DNA of 64,000 nucleotides, taken from contig JADQWC010000228.1 of the NCBI GenBank assembly GCA_017979445.1, forward strand, positions 124,001-188,000. Reading direction: 5' to 3'. The DNA is from Akebia trifoliata (taxonomy: Eukaryota > Streptophyta > Magnoliopsida > Ranunculales > Lardizabalaceae). The translations under genes were made by a program, and so were the position numbers. The notes under the pieces are model-generated. The model searched no databases and was not told where the DNA came from. It saw only the letters and a program-made list of their open reading frames with translations. Positions 12,020 through 23,689 of the stretch are shown here, piece after piece (position 1 is the first letter of the stretch; every line of letters begins with the position of its first letter).

Positions 12020-12798
12020 GGGAATATTACTTAAAGGACCGACCCTCGCGGAAGGGTTTCTTTCTAAAATAATCCCTAAGTTTTGCATGTTAGTTTGACA
12101 TTAGTAAACTTTTTCTTTTTTAATGGTCTCTATATTGTTGAGTTCATAATTTTTACTGTCGAACTCGATGATTTTTTTATTTAGCGTCGAGTTCACATTT
12201 TTTACTATCGAATCACCACTATTTACTGTCGAGTTCACCGCGTTTTATTAACTATTGAACTAGACGCTTTTTTTTAATTATTGTCAATTTCACTATTTTT
12301 TAAAATAAAATGTGGTGGACTCGACACAGGTAAAACCCACCCATTTTCAATTTTCAAGTTTTTCATATTAAAATACATGGAAAGATCGACTAAAAACTTG
12401 AGATAACGATTTGTTTAAATGATTCCAACCCACAAGAACCATTATTGATCAATTTTCATCCAAAAAAAAAAAAAAGTTGAAAAAACCTTAGTTTTTTATA
12501 TATATTTTTAAAATATTTTAAAAAACCTTTCTTCGAAAATGGCTTCTACTTATTTCTTAAATTCTTTCTAACAAAATGGAGTCTCCAAAACTCGATTGAG
12601 ATGTTAAACATCCAATTTTTGAATGAAAACATTTAGTTCGAACGGTTAGGGCATTCAATCGTGAGAAATGTGAGAGATGAGGTCCAATGACCATTTAGAA
12701 AGAAAAAGTTTACTAAATGTCTTGCCAAGCAACTGTTGAAAAGTTAGAGACTATTTAGGAAGAAATCCCTCCACAAGGGTCCTTTAAATAATTTTCCC
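12020..12798. mobile_element. Mutator-like MITE with perfect 9-bp TSD
   Basis: The left terminus GGGAATATTACTTAAAGGAC and the inverse of the right terminus GGGAAAATTATTTAAAGGAC start inverted repeats of about 60 bp (both go on with 'tttct(t)cctaaa' and 'ctaa..tttt'). The flanks are ATTTTTAAA at 12011-12019 and again at 12799-12807, a perfect 9-bp direct repeat, the length produced by Mutator transposases. The interior has repeated 'ctgtcgagttcac' units. 779 bp, no coding capacity. A partial relative lies at 61788-61975. Confidence 0.88.
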
Positions 12799-12849
12799 AT
12801 TTTTAAAACTTTGTTAGCCACAACTCACAATTATACATGTCAGTATTAA

Positions 12850-12872
12850 ATATATATATATATATATATATA
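12850..12872. repeat. (TA)n microsatellite
   Basis: Pure alternating TA. No foldback element is attached to this tract. Confidence 0.95.
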
Positions 12873-13005
12873 GCATAATAATTTTTAAGAATCTTGTAAG
12901 GGCCATGGCTATACTTATGGTTTGGTCTTTTTTATAAAGTACATATAAAATAATACTCTGTAAAAAAAAAACTGGGGGTCACGACCGTCCTTTGTCGCCC
13001 CTGAA

Positions 13006-13960
13006 TGCTGGATTGACTTTAACTCATACTTTGCTAACGTTGAGGTGTATATGGAACCATAGATGCTTTTCATCAGAATAGGAGTGAAAAGCATTTATGG
13101 TTGTGTGGGCACTTCCACATCAGCAAAGTGTGAATTGAGGTCACTCCAGCATGACTCCTTCAAAATGACTAATGATAAATTGACGTGTTAAAACGTACAT
13201 GGCTAACGTGACAAGTGCACAAAATTGTAGATCTTTTTCCTTGTGTATCTTGAAGAAAAAAATCTATTGTTCTATGTATTTGCCATGTCAATCACGTATG
13301 TTTTAGAGTTTCATCTTATTAGGACTCCTTCAAAATACATGAGAGAAAGGGATAATTTATTGAGAAATGACTATTAAGGAGCAAAATGATATTTTGAAAA
13401 AATTATTTATTAAACTTTAATTTAAGATTTTCTTGCTAAAAATCAATGGATCTGGTTAAGGTTGATTCCATCCACTTTAACTTACGGGATAGGTTTTCAG
13501 ACTTTTGAATTTGGTTGGGAGTTGTCATCTAATTTAAGTTAAGAAATCATGATGACGATCAATCCAAAATACAGGTCAATTTACAATAGAAATTTTGAAC
13601 AATGGATAAGGTTATGGATAACAAATCCACCCATGGGAGCGTATTTTTCTTCTTTTCCTATTTTTGGAATGCCATGACAAGGCGTTTGTTTGGGAAATTT
13701 TGATTTCGAATTTTTTAGTATTGTTTGTTTGAGAATTTTTTGTTTTTATTTGTTTAAAAATAATCTCAAACGGATGGATTTGTTTGAGAAATGTTGTTTT
13801 TTTTTTTTTTTTTTAATATTTGTTTGAGAATCCCAAACTTGTGGGATTGTTTATTTTTTTCTTTGTAAATTTTTATTTTTTTTGGAAAGATTTCAAATGG
13901 GTGGGAGATCATTGAATTCCTGAATTTAAATGAGTAGATGTAATTGTCACGATGATGTGG
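13006..13960 (+). repeat. segmental duplication, copy 2
   Basis: Second copy of 9846-11210, without the hAT-type insertion, about 3.2 kb downstream. It contains the palindromic segment 13028-13145. No gene. Confidence 0.75.
13028..13145. repeat. hairpin (MITE-like)
   Basis: 'ctcatactttgctaacgt' near the left is inverted as 'cagcaaagtgtgaattgag' at the right. The centre pairs 'agatgcttttcat' with 'gtgaaaagcatttatgg'. The equivalent position in copy 1 (9870-9965) is interrupted by a poly-A run. Confidence 0.65.
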
Positions 13961-15201
13961 CACACTCTCAACCGTTGAAAATGACTACAAAGAACTATAC
14001 GAAAAAAAAGGATGCACATGATCAACCATAATGGAGGGATGTCGGTAGTTAGGTACTTCTATTAACACACCAACTTTTACTTATAACACACCAATTTATA
14101 TGTGAGTAATTCCTTTTTTTTTTTCAACTTTCAAGGGTTTTTGGGTCGAAGACTAGTATTTTGCAACAATATACTTTCTTTAAAAACAGATTGAGCCTTC
14201 CATAAAAATATACAACATAGGTCATTTCTCATAAAATGGATCAAACCTACTTATTCTACAAGATTAATGTTGAAGTGATCTCAATTGGGGGACATCTTGA
14301 TGTGATGGCCTACACATGCTTATAGATGTGTTTTTTCCGATATACAAATAAAATGTATCTACAGACATGCGCGTGCCACTACGTCAAGGTGTCCCCCGCT
14401 GAGGTCACTCTTAACACGACTCATTTTACAAGGAAACCTCTCAACCTACCTTACTTTCTTCTTCACTTTCTTTGGATTTTTTGTTGTTTAAAATTTTAAC
14501 AATCACACTTTATAAAGCAATTTGGGGTGTCGACACATGGGATAGGTTTGTATAATAACATCTTACCCTCAAGCATGGAATAAGTTCATATATCGCAAGA
14601 TCAACTTATCCAAGGCATGGATAGCTTGGTATAGAAAAATGCAGAAGTGACATTAAACTTTACATCGATTCACAAATTGTTGTACAGGGAGCCATAGATT
14701 ATTTGCTTTGGGTGCACCTCCACATCAGCAATGTGGGAATCAATGTCGATATTAATGTCACTCCAACATGACTCGTTGGTATAAACCCCTGAGCTAGGCC
14801 AAAGTCAGCTTCGAACAACGAAATTAAATGGGATTGGTGTTGGTTAAGCCAACTTTTTCAAGTGTACTTTTGAATGATGGATTTCAACTTGGTCCACAAA
14901 AAAAGAAGTTGTGAGATGAAAACTATATAAACGTGTTATGCTCACCGGCCATCATTATAAATGAGGTGACTTTGTCATTTCCCTTCACACTAACTTTTAC
15001 TTATAACACATCAATTTATATGTAAATAATTGTTTAATTTCAAAAGAATGATGTATTGTAAATAAAATTTGGTGTGCCAATAGAATCTCTCTTGTTATTT
15101 TCATATTAATTATTATCATATAAGAGAAAGGTTGCATGGACCAAGGGACCATGTACAACATGGATCGAGGTCCACATTTTGGCCATGTGAATAACTCTAT
15201 T
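13961..15201. other. intergenic; one hairpin, no gene
   Basis: A hairpin at about 14278-14405 pairs 'ctcaattgggggacatctt' with 'caaggtgtcccccgctgag'. Fragments of the same repeat families recur (14690-14790, 'cacatcagcaatgtgg'). No coding sequence is recognised. Confidence 0.5.
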
Positions 15202-15409
15202 CAGGGGCGAAGTCAGGATTTTCTTGTAGTGAGGGCAAACTATAATTAGTTGTATAGTTGAAGAACTTGAATGGAGGGAGGTGAGGGTGTGGGGGCAAAA
15301 ATTGGAGGGAGATGAGGGTGTAGGGGCAAATGGGGCATGTAATTAGTTGAAAATATAGGGGTGTTTCAAAGTTCTGTGGGGGCAATTGCCCTCACCAACT
15401 CCACCCCTG
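15202..15409. mobile_element. hAT-type MITE (CAGGGGCGAAGTC family)
   Basis: Left terminus CAGGGGCGAAGTCAGGATTT; the right terminus read inward is CAGGGGTGGAGTTGGTGAGG. The flanking octamers ACTCTATT and CCTCTATC match at 6 of 8 positions. The open frame inside (15197-15385 minus) is only the reverse of this element. A related copy with a perfect duplication lies at 31869-32119. Confidence 0.75.
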
Positions 15410-16534
15410 CCTCTATCGGTTCGAATGACAACTCAATCCTCTTGGTTGTGGTTTAGATTGACTTTAAAAGAAAAAAAAAAGCATTTTCTAGAGTCAAAAT
15501 CTAGAATTTAAAAATGGATGGTCATTTAATTCTTACATTTAAAATTTAAATCCAACAGTGAAAAAAATCGTCTTTTTCAATTTTATTTTTTTAAGAATTT
15601 ATAAAATTTTATGCTCTATATAAATGTGGCACCCAATGGTATATTTGTGTGCGACGTTGAAAAGAGCATCTCATTCAATAAAACGCCCAGTCGGTCCCAT
15701 TTATGAGATGGGCTAGAGTGGGATTCCAACAATGAAATTAAATCTGATATATTGGTGTTAGTTAAACTCCTTTTTCAAGTGTATTTTTGAATGATGGATT
15801 TCAACTTTTGAATGAAAACACTCCAACGCGATCTAAGTCAAATCAAAAGCGATATTAACATGTGAAGCTCACCATATTTATAAATAAGGTGATTTTGATA
15901 TTTCCTTCACGTTTTGAGGAATATTTGACATTGCCCATGTTTTTAAACTCATGACATGCTCATTTACATTGGCCTTATCTTATAAACTAAAGAAAAATGA
16001 CTTAAACACCCTAGTCTTCAACCTGTAATCAAATGTGTTGTTCAATAAATAGGGTGATTCAAACATATCCCTCCATGTTTAATCTATTTGACCTAATATT
16101 CGATCCATTATTTTGAATCTTGTAGAAAACTCTTGATATTCTATCCAAAATTTCATTATCTTCTACTTCGAAAATCCTTCCTTGATCTTGAGGTTCAATG
16201 GTTGAAGTAGATAAAATCTTAACATTGAAGAGCACGATAAAATTGGAGAGTTTTTATTGCCTTATAAAGGGTTTGTCTATAACAGATTACGACTTCTACT
16301 TTAGACTTTTATGTCTAAGAGAAGCAGAAATCTAGCGTCTGGGAGAATCTTGTCTGTTATAAAAGCTGTTAAAGTATTGGGCTTCACACAAAAACTTAAA
16401 AATCTTGTTTATTTAACTATTTTTAGTTGGTGGATTCTAGAAAAATGGCTACAATTCTCTTACATGTAAAAAAAAAATAGTCGAATGATAAATTTTGACT
16501 ACAACCTTGATAACTATCCATACTAATATATAAC
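15410..16534. other. intergenic, no gene
   Basis: AT-rich, no recognisable coding domain. A weak hairpin lies at 16270-16370 ('gtctataacag' against 'cttgtctgttata'). Confidence 0.45.
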
Positions 16535-16901
16535 GGGAAATGTTCAACATCTATACTTTACCTTACGCTTTACAAAACGTGTTTTGTCCTACATGGGTTA
16601 GAAGTTTTGGAATGGACTAATTTTTTATGAGAATGATCTCTACAATTAGAAGATCATCCTCACCAAAAATCAGCCCATTCCGAAATTTCTAGCCTCATAT
16701 TTACAAGTTGAAAAATCGTGAACCGTCCATTTTTTGTAAATCATTTTTATGGTGTTAGAAGTTTTGAAATGGGCTGATTTTTGGTGAGAATGATCTCCTC
16801 ACCATAGAGATCATCCTCACTAAAAATCAGCCTATTCCAAAACTTTTAACCCATGTAGGACAAAACACGTTTGGTAAAGCGTAGGGTGGTGAACGGGACA
16901 C
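16535..16901. mobile_element. foldback MITE, TA-site family, copy 1 (double hairpin)
   Basis: Left end GGGAAATGTTCAAC; right end read inward GTGTCCCGTTCACC. Two internal hairpins (16592-16700 and about 16755-16860) each pair 'ttggaatgg' with 'ccattccgaaa' and 'gagaatgatctc' with 'gatcatcctcac'. They are separated by a spacer with 'tgaaccgtccatttttt'. The flanks ATATATAAC and ATATATAAT match at 8 of 9 positions. No coding sequence. Confidence 0.85.
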
Positions 16902-18818
16902 ATATATAATATAATTATGTCATCAACATGTTTTAGTTTAATGCATATCTAATATTCTTCTCTTTCTCTAGGTCTTGATTTACTCATCATTTGACAAAAA
17001 ATATTATTTAAATTATATAAACATGAATCAATATGAAAGATTTATATATATATATATATATAAAACACATCTCAAAGATGTTTATTCCAAAGTTAAATCT
17101 CAACATGGGATTTTGTGTTTGAGATGATCTATTTTCTCATGAGTAATTCTTGGTGAGTCATTAAATATGTAATTATTGAGATTTGAAGGTTGAGGAAGAT
17201 AAAATGTTAAGGTTATGTTGCCTATAAATTGATCCAAAAATACTTAGATAAAAAAAAACTTGATGAAAAAAAGGTCCTTTACACCACATTAAATTGAGGT
17301 GAATCAAGCATCCATGCATAAAGAATCTAAGGTTGACAGAGTAGCAAATCATAAATAGATCTAACTAATCTTGGATTTGGTTCTGGTTGAAGATCCATCG
17401 AACACATTTGAGTAACAAATCGCAAAAACAAAGTAGCAAATAGATATAACATGTTAGGCTTAAGAGTATTTGAACAAAGAACTATCGAATTTCAAAACAA
17501 AGAGTTGCTTGTTGAGTTCAATTCGTTCCCTAACCCACAAATCGCAAATCAAACTTCTACAATTAAAAGAAATTGAAGAGAGATGAAGTAGAGGATATTT
17601 TTTTTGAAAAATGTGAAATTTGACTTCACGTAGAAGTCATTGAAGTAAAAAAAAAGGTAACCGTCCTTAAAAAGCAAGCTTCGTAGACTTTTCCAACTCA
17701 AAGCCCAAAAAACCTCTAACAAACAAATCCTAACTTTTGCTTATGCCACCTTAGGATGTGGGCTAATGCTTTGGTAATTTACATATGAGTTGGGGTGGCA
17801 TTAGCGAAAGTTGGAATGACAATAGAATCTCTCTAAAATTATTTTAAAGGTTGAAGCAAATTAAATTTTAAGGTTGAGGAGTATAGTTAAAAAAGAAAAA
17901 TTACCCAATATGACTGATTTTGGAAAGAAAAATCACAGGTTTTTTATTCCAATTTGATTATGAGGGTATTTAAGTCATTTTATTAAATTATTTGAAAAAT
18001 ACCAAAGTCAAGGGAGTGGCAGAGGCTGCATGTCATCAGTTTTAAAACATGACGATATCTAAAATATTGATTTAAACGTGGAAGGGAGCATCTAAATCAT
18101 TACAATCTTAAATATGAAAGACTAGCAACATTGTTATATTGCACCACGTGATGTGCAATCTTAAAAAGTAGAGAGATTCGGCAGATCCAACTAATATTTT
18201 TCCATGAAATCTAGAAGAGTGTAGTGTTGGATTGCCAATTTGATAATTCATGTTGGCCCCATGAATCTAAGTAAGACTTGAAATCTTATTAAATGGGATC
18301 AATAACTTTATAGTGTCTATAAATTTTGTGGATATCACAAGATGATGCAATTGAGAAACTTTTCTAACTGATCGGTGTAGTTAGAAAAGTATTTTTCTTT
18401 TTAAAAAAATTTCTAGTATCAAATGATGTGACAAGTCCGATGGCTATCCAATCCTAAGTCTCTTGTTAAGAGTCAAGAATATGTCGAGTATTAAGTTAAA
18501 ATAAACATTATGATTTTCAACAAATCATGTGACAAGTAAAACACCGCCCAACCAACCAATAAATGACTTGAGTCAATCAAGACACCCATCATCTTAAATA
18601 TGCAATTTTTTATATAATTACTTATTTTAAACATGACGTAGTGGAAACGTGTGAATCAATAGATTCGATATGAATTAAGATATTGTGTTTAATAGAACAC
18701 ATGAAATCAATTTAAATCAATAAATTCAATTAAAAAATAAGCAATAGTTTGAAAGAAAATAAAACATAAAGTTAAAAAGTAATTAAAAAAAAAAAATTGA
18801 ATTGATATTGTGGACACC
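16902..18818. other. intergenic with (TA)n at 17043-17062, no gene
   Basis: After the TA tract, 17060-17165 resembles the MITE at 35083-35304 ('aaatctcaac' and 'ggattttg..tttgag' blocks). 17735-17830 has a small inverted structure ('aacttttgcttatgccacc' / 'ggtggcattagcgaaagtt'). 18220-18300 holds a fragment of the 11.2-kb dispersed repeat. Nothing coding. Confidence 0.5.
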
Positions 18819-20370
18819 CTATTTTGCATTCGCTTGGTTAATCAAGTCATCAATCTGATTGCGGTGGTTTCTGATGATGTATGAATATTCTAAAGATTTT
18901 TAATTAGTTACTAAACATGTTTCCAAAATTCAGATGAGATATTCAACGCAAATAAACCTTAGAAACCACATTACGTTAAGAAAATGGGATCTGAAATAAA
19001 TAAATTATCATTTTGGGACCAAAAGAAATTTTACAAGAAAAATTAACCAAATTATCATACCTTTGATGCCAAAACACTACTATAGACTACATTACGCTTA
19101 GAAAAACATTTTTGAATACATAAAATAACAACTTGAAAATAAATAAATTATTTCGTTAATTTTTACAAAATTTGACAAAATTATCAAAATGCCCCTCGTG
19201 GGGCCGCATCCATTTCCTGCAAAAATTCATAAATGACAAAATCAATATTCTCAATGAATTCCTTACAAAAAAATCTATTATGAAACATCCCAAAATGTTG
19301 GAAAATAACATCCTAACGCAAAAACTCTCTTTAAAGGAAAAAAATGATAATTTTTCAATTCTAAAATTCAAAAATTTTAAATCAATAATTAAGAATTTTA
19401 ATTAATGTAAAGTGAAATCTTAATAAATAAAATTAAAAATTTTAAATAAATAAATACACTTAATTGATCCCATGGGTCAATTTCAAGTGACGCCTCATTT
19501 ATTCAAGTGGGACCCACCTAACATTTAATTAAAAAACCCTCCATCGAAGATCTAAAAGAAATTAAAATAATTAAATAAACCCTCTACTGGGAGGTTCTTT
19601 AAAAAATTAAAACTTAATTCTACATAAGTCAATTAAATTGAATCCAAATAAAAATCCTTTAAATCTTATCCAAAACAACTTGAAGATTAGTTAAAAATGA
19701 ACTCCATCCAAAAGAGACTTAATCTATCTCTAACCCTATCAAAAACTTTTATAAAAAGGCATTTCTACCCCCAAATCTCATAAGTTTTCAAAAATCCTAG
19801 AGAAAATAGGTCAGAAACTCCTTTGAAGTCTCCCAAAATCCTAAATCTGAAACTCAATTTAATACCTAACCCTCGGGCCTTGATTTTTAACTTAAAAATC
19901 TTAAAAAACATTAAAAAAAAATTAGAAAACATTCAGATCTAGAAAAAAATTCTCATTTTCGAGTTCGGGAGTATATCTCAAAGTGGATATAGATCGATAA
20001 AATTCGCATGAGGAACGCTACCATCAATTTATGAAGAACCAATCGCCGCAATTACCCAAGTAAAATATTTAATATATTTTTTTTATATTATAGATTTAGG
20101 TCATTTTCACAATGTAAATTTTTTAGAATAATAGAGTTCGATTTTCGCCTAGCAAGATTAGAGCTTAACACCTTCCAATCTCGTAATTTGATCACCATAC
20201 CCGTGATTTCTTTGTAGATTTTGTTTTATCTTGTTTAGAGTCAATTTTTTGTTTCTAAACCGTAAAATTAAGTGACGATTCTTAAAATCGAATCCACACC
20301 CGCAAATTGATGGCACTCTCAATGGAAACTCCACTAGGGATATCGAAGACCAAATTTGAAAATCCAAAAT
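18819..20370 (+). repeat. LTR-like repeat copy C
   Basis: Starts TGTGGACACCCTATTTTGC and is collinear with copy B throughout, ending 'gaccaaatttgaaaatccaaaat'. 1552 bp. No clear 5-bp duplication was found, so it may be a truncated or old solo LTR. Short frames inside are chance. Confidence 0.75.
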
Positions 20371-20610
20371 ATTGCATAGTTTTTTTTCGTGATTTTTCTA
20401 TTGTTTGAGTCGAGGGTTAGCTTTGGTGACCCAAAACAATCCAAGATTTAAGGTTTTAAAAAAATGAAAAGGAGGATAAAATTGTGGCTATTGAGATTAA
20501 AAGAAAATATTGGAAATGTCCATTCGGTTGAAGGAGTGAAATTCAAAAAAAAAAAAGAAGTTAAAGAGGGTTTGAGATTTTATTACTCAACGAATGAAAA
20601 TATCTATATA
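20371..20610. other. intergenic, no gene
   Basis: A purine-rich stretch (poly-A, 'aaaaaaaaaagaagttaaag') lies before the foldback cluster. Nothing recognised. Confidence 0.45.
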
Positions 20611-20995
20611 TGGGACAGTTCATGGGACACAAGTAAAAACATATGTAAAACACGATGGTTTTCAAAATATGGGTTAGAAGTTTCGGATTGAGTTGATTTT
20701 TTGTGAGGATGATCTCTATGATGAGAAGATCATCCTCACAAAAAATCAACCCAATCTAAACCTTCTAACCCCATCAGAAATGATTTAGAATGTGAACCAT
20801 CGATTTTTTACCAATAATTAGTAACCACTTTTGATGGATTTTGAAGTTTCAGATTAGGTTGATTTTTTGTGAGGATGATCTTCTCACCATAGAGATCATC
20901 CTCACAAAAAAATTAGCTCAATCCAAAACTTCTAACCCATATTTTGAAAAATGATTCATTTTACATATGATTTTACTTATGTCCCATGAACCGTC

Positions 20996-20998
<3 letters not shown>
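20611..20998. mobile_element. foldback MITE, TA-site family, copy 2 (double hairpin)
   Basis: Ends TGGGACAGTTCATGGGACA and, inward from the right, GAGGACGGTTCATGGGACA. Two hairpins with 'tgaggatgatctc' arms. The flanks are 'tatctatata' on the left and the 46-bp (TA)n tract on the right. It is the first of five consecutive elements in the 20.6-22.6 kb cluster. Confidence 0.82.

Positions 20999-21044
<46 letters not shown>
20999..21044. repeat. (TA)n microsatellite between foldback elements
   Basis: Pure TA, separating foldback copies 2 and 3. Confidence 0.95.
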
Positions 21045-21047
<3 letters not shown>

Positions 21048-21417
21048 TGGTGTTCTTTTGACAAAATGTTAGACAACATTTTAAACAAAGCATTTTGTCT
21101 ATATGAGCTAAAAGTTTTGGAATGGGCTGATTTTTTTTTTGTGAGGATGATCTCTATGGTGAGAAAATCATCATCACAAAAAATCAGCCAATTCTGAAAT
21201 TTCTAACCCTAGTTTATAAATTGAAGAATCGTGAATCGTAAATTTTTCCGTTAGTTTGTAACCACTTTTCATGGGGTTACAAGTTAAGAATTGGCTGACT
21301 TTTTATGAGGATGATCTATTGATTATAGAGAACATCCTCACAAAAAAATCAGTCCATTTCGAAACTTTTTAGTCATATAAGACAAAATTTTGTCTAGGAT
21401 TTTGTCAAAATAACTCG

Positions 21418-21421
<4 letters not shown>
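21045..21421. mobile_element. foldback MITE, TA-site family, copy 3 (double hairpin)
   Basis: Ends AAGTGGTGTTCTTTTGACAA and inward from the right GGGTCGAGTTATTTTGACAA. Two hairpins with 'aatgggctga'/'tcagccaatt' and 'tgaggatgatctc' arms, and the spacer 'gtttgtaaccacttttcatg'. Bounded on both sides by (TA)n. Most like copy 5. Confidence 0.82.

Positions 21422-21473
<52 letters not shown>
21422..21473. repeat. (TA)n microsatellite between foldback elements
   Basis: Pure TA, about 50 bp. Confidence 0.95.
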
Positions 21474-21479
<6 letters not shown>

Positions 21480-21837
21480 CGATCAAGGGCAAACTTTTTA
21501 GCAAACTTTTTGGCAAAACATTTTTCAAAACATAGGTTAGAGGTTTTGGAATGGGCTGATTTTTGGTGAGGATGATCTCTACAGTGAGGAGATCATCCTC
21601 ACCAAAAATCAGCCCATTCCAAAACTTCTAACCCCATCAAAAACAGTTTACAAAAAATGGACAGTCCACAATTTTTTAGCTTGTAAATATGGGTTAGAAG
21701 TTTTGGAATGGGCTGATTTTTGGTGAGGATGATCTCCTCACTGTAGAGATCATCCTCACCAAAAATCAGCCCATTCCAAAACATCTAACTCATGTTTTGA
21801 AAAATGTTTTGCCAAAAAGTTGGCCATTGAACGCCCC

Positions 21838-21839
<2 letters not shown>
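21474..21839. mobile_element. foldback MITE, TA-site family, copy 4 (double hairpin)
   Basis: Left end GGGTAGCGATCAAGGGC; right end read inward GGGGGGCGTTCAATGGCC. The two hairpins are nearly perfect: 'gaatgggctgatttttggtg' pairs with 'caccaaaaatcagcccattc' in each. The open frames read across it (21599-21962 minus) have lines such as VLEWADFW and GEDDLY that are translations of the hairpin, not proteins. Confidence 0.88.

Positions 21840-21884
<45 letters not shown>
21840..21884. repeat. (TA)n microsatellite between foldback elements
   Basis: Pure TA, about 45 bp. Confidence 0.95.
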
Positions 21885-21889
<5 letters not shown>

Positions 21890-22272
21890 GCGTTCTTTTG
21901 ACAAAAATCCTAGACAACATTCTAAACAAAGCATTTTGTTTTATATGAGCTAAAAGTTTCATAATGGACTGATTTTTGTGAGAATGATCTCTATGATGAG
22001 AAAATCATCCTCACAGAAAATCAGCCAATTCTAAAATTTTTAACCCTAATTTATAAGATGAAGAATCATAATCTGTCAATTTTTACTGTTAGTTTGTAAC
22101 CACTTTTCATGGGGTTAGAAGTTTCAGAATTGGCTAATTTTTTGTGAGGATGATCTACTGACTATAGAGATCATCCTCACAAAAAATCAGTCAATTCCAA
22201 AACTTTTTAGTCATATAAGACAAAAATTTTATCTAGAATATTATCTAGGATTTTGTCAAAAGAACGCTATCC
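21885..22272. mobile_element. foldback MITE, TA-site family, copy 5 (double hairpin)
   Basis: Ends AGGTAGCGTTCTTTTGACAA and inward GGATAGCGTTCTTTTGACAA: the two termini agree at all but one or two of 20 positions. Two hairpins with a spacer like copy 3. Flanked by (TA)n on both sides. Confidence 0.87.
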
Positions 22273-22302
22273 ATATATATATATATATATAGATAGATAT
22301 AT

Positions 22303-22603
22303 GGGTGGCGTTTGGAGGCCTTAAAGTGAGCCAAACATTTTGCTAAACATTGGGTTAAGAATAGGCTGATTTTTTATGAGGATGATCTCTATGATGAGGA
22401 GATCATCCTCACCAAAAATCAGCCCATTCCAAAACTTCTAACCCTATCAAAAGTGATTTACAAAAATTGGACAGTCCACGATTCTTCAACTCATGAAGAG
22501 ATCATCCTCATCAAAAATCAAATCATTCCGAAACTTTTAACCTATGTTTTGAAAAATGTTTGGCACAATATTTGGCTCTCTTTAAGGCCTCCGAACGCTC
22601 TCT
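22303..22603. mobile_element. foldback MITE, TA-site family, copy 6
   Basis: Ends GGGTGGCGTTTGGAGGCCTT and inward AGAGAGCGTTCGGAGGCCTT. One full hairpin near 22366-22440, then a second hairpin reduced to its right arm (22497-22545). The left flank is 'tagatatat' and the right flank 'gatatatat'. The same terminal 'gcctc..aac' variant is found at the right end of 33750-34523. Confidence 0.8.
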
Positions 22604-22774
22604 GATATATATATATATGGAGAGAGAGAGAGAGAGAGAGAGGACAACGAGAGGAGAGAGAGTACGTGGGGTGGGGTGAGGTCGCATATGGTATGTTGGA
22701 AGGAAGGCAAAAAAAAAATCGCTCACAAAAATCTGGAATCCACCACCGTTCACATGCACCCATGTGTATTGAAC
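22604..22774. repeat. (TA)n then (GA)n simple repeats
   Basis: A short TA tract is followed by (GA)n at about 22618-22642 and a G-rich stretch. The open frames read here encode SLSLSLS-type low-complexity peptides and are rejected. Confidence 0.8.
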
Positions 22775-23190
22775 ATGATAATTTTTCAACATTAAAATTC
22801 GAAAATTTAAAATCAATAATTAAGAATCTTAACTAATGTAAAATGAAATCTTAATAAACTAAATTTAAAATTTTAAATAAATAAATACAATTAACTAAGT
22901 CTATGGGTCAATTTCAAATGACGACCCATTTATTCAAGTGGGACTTACTTGACATTTAATTAAAAAAATCCTTCATTGGGAGTCTCAAAGAATTTAAAAT
23001 AATTAAATAAACCCTCTATTAATGAATTCTGTAAAAAATTTAAAATTAATTATACTTAAATTAATTAAATTGAATTCAAATAAAAATTCTTTAAATCTTA
23101 TATAAAATAACTTAAAAATTAGTTAAAGATAGACTTTATGTAAAAAAGACCTAATCTAACTCTAATCTAATATAAAAAAAACTTACTTAT
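22775..23190 (+). repeat. LTR-like repeat copy D, fragment
   Basis: Matches the middle part of copies A-C ('taatgtaaaatgaaatc', 'tttattcaagtggga', 'tagttaaagatagacttta'). Truncated at both sides. Confidence 0.7.
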
Positions 23191-23689
23191 ATATATGTGT
23201 CTTCCGTCACTATACCTCTAAAAATTGGCTTATATAATCATAATCTACTCTAACTCGTTCGAGTTGAATCTCGGTCGCTTCTTTCGAGACCTTGAACTCA
23301 GCCAATTCGAACTCGGACAACTTTTAGACAAATAATATGTGCAAGTTGTCACGAGTAGAGTGCTGCTGCTTCAGCCATTTTTAGAAAATTGTCAGGACTC
23401 GAATTAATTACACCAAGCCAATATTTTTACAGCTAAGAGTGCAATCTTGACGGTACATTTGATTTTTCAGTAAAAAAATCTGACGGTCAGGATTGGGTGA
23501 CGATTTCCAAGATAACTTAGCATCTGTCATCGAATCTCATAGACGGATGTCATTTGCCAATTAGAATTTGACACGTTTCCAATAGCAGATTGACTAAGCC
23601 CAGTGCGTGTTGGTGATAGAAGGTGAGGCCCACATTAGGGCTAATGGTGAGGAGGGAAAGAAAAGCTTAAATACTTGACGACAGAGGCT
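23191..23689 (+). promoter_or_regulatory. FAD2 promoter region
   Basis: Single-copy-looking DNA between repeat copy D and the GA-rich leader of FAD2. Visible candidates are 'gacacgtttcc' (CACGT core) at about 23570, 'ggcccacattagggc' at about 23628 (a GGCCCA site-II-like motif), and the AT-rich 'cttaaatactt' at about 23667, which could serve as a weak TATA region 30-40 bp ahead of the leader. The transcription start is inferred only from the position of the leader exon. Confidence 0.45.

Noticed and set aside
21599..21962. Two minus-strand open frames sharing VLEWADFW and GEDDLY motifs, also near 32419 and 21110
   Set aside because: The shared peptides are translations of the conserved hairpin arms of the foldback family in several frames; no start context, no domain.
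20999..22302. TA arrays as a satellite or CRISPR-like array
   Set aside because: Units between the TA tracts are foldback elements with their own inverted ends and differ from one another; there are no short regular direct repeats with unique spacers.
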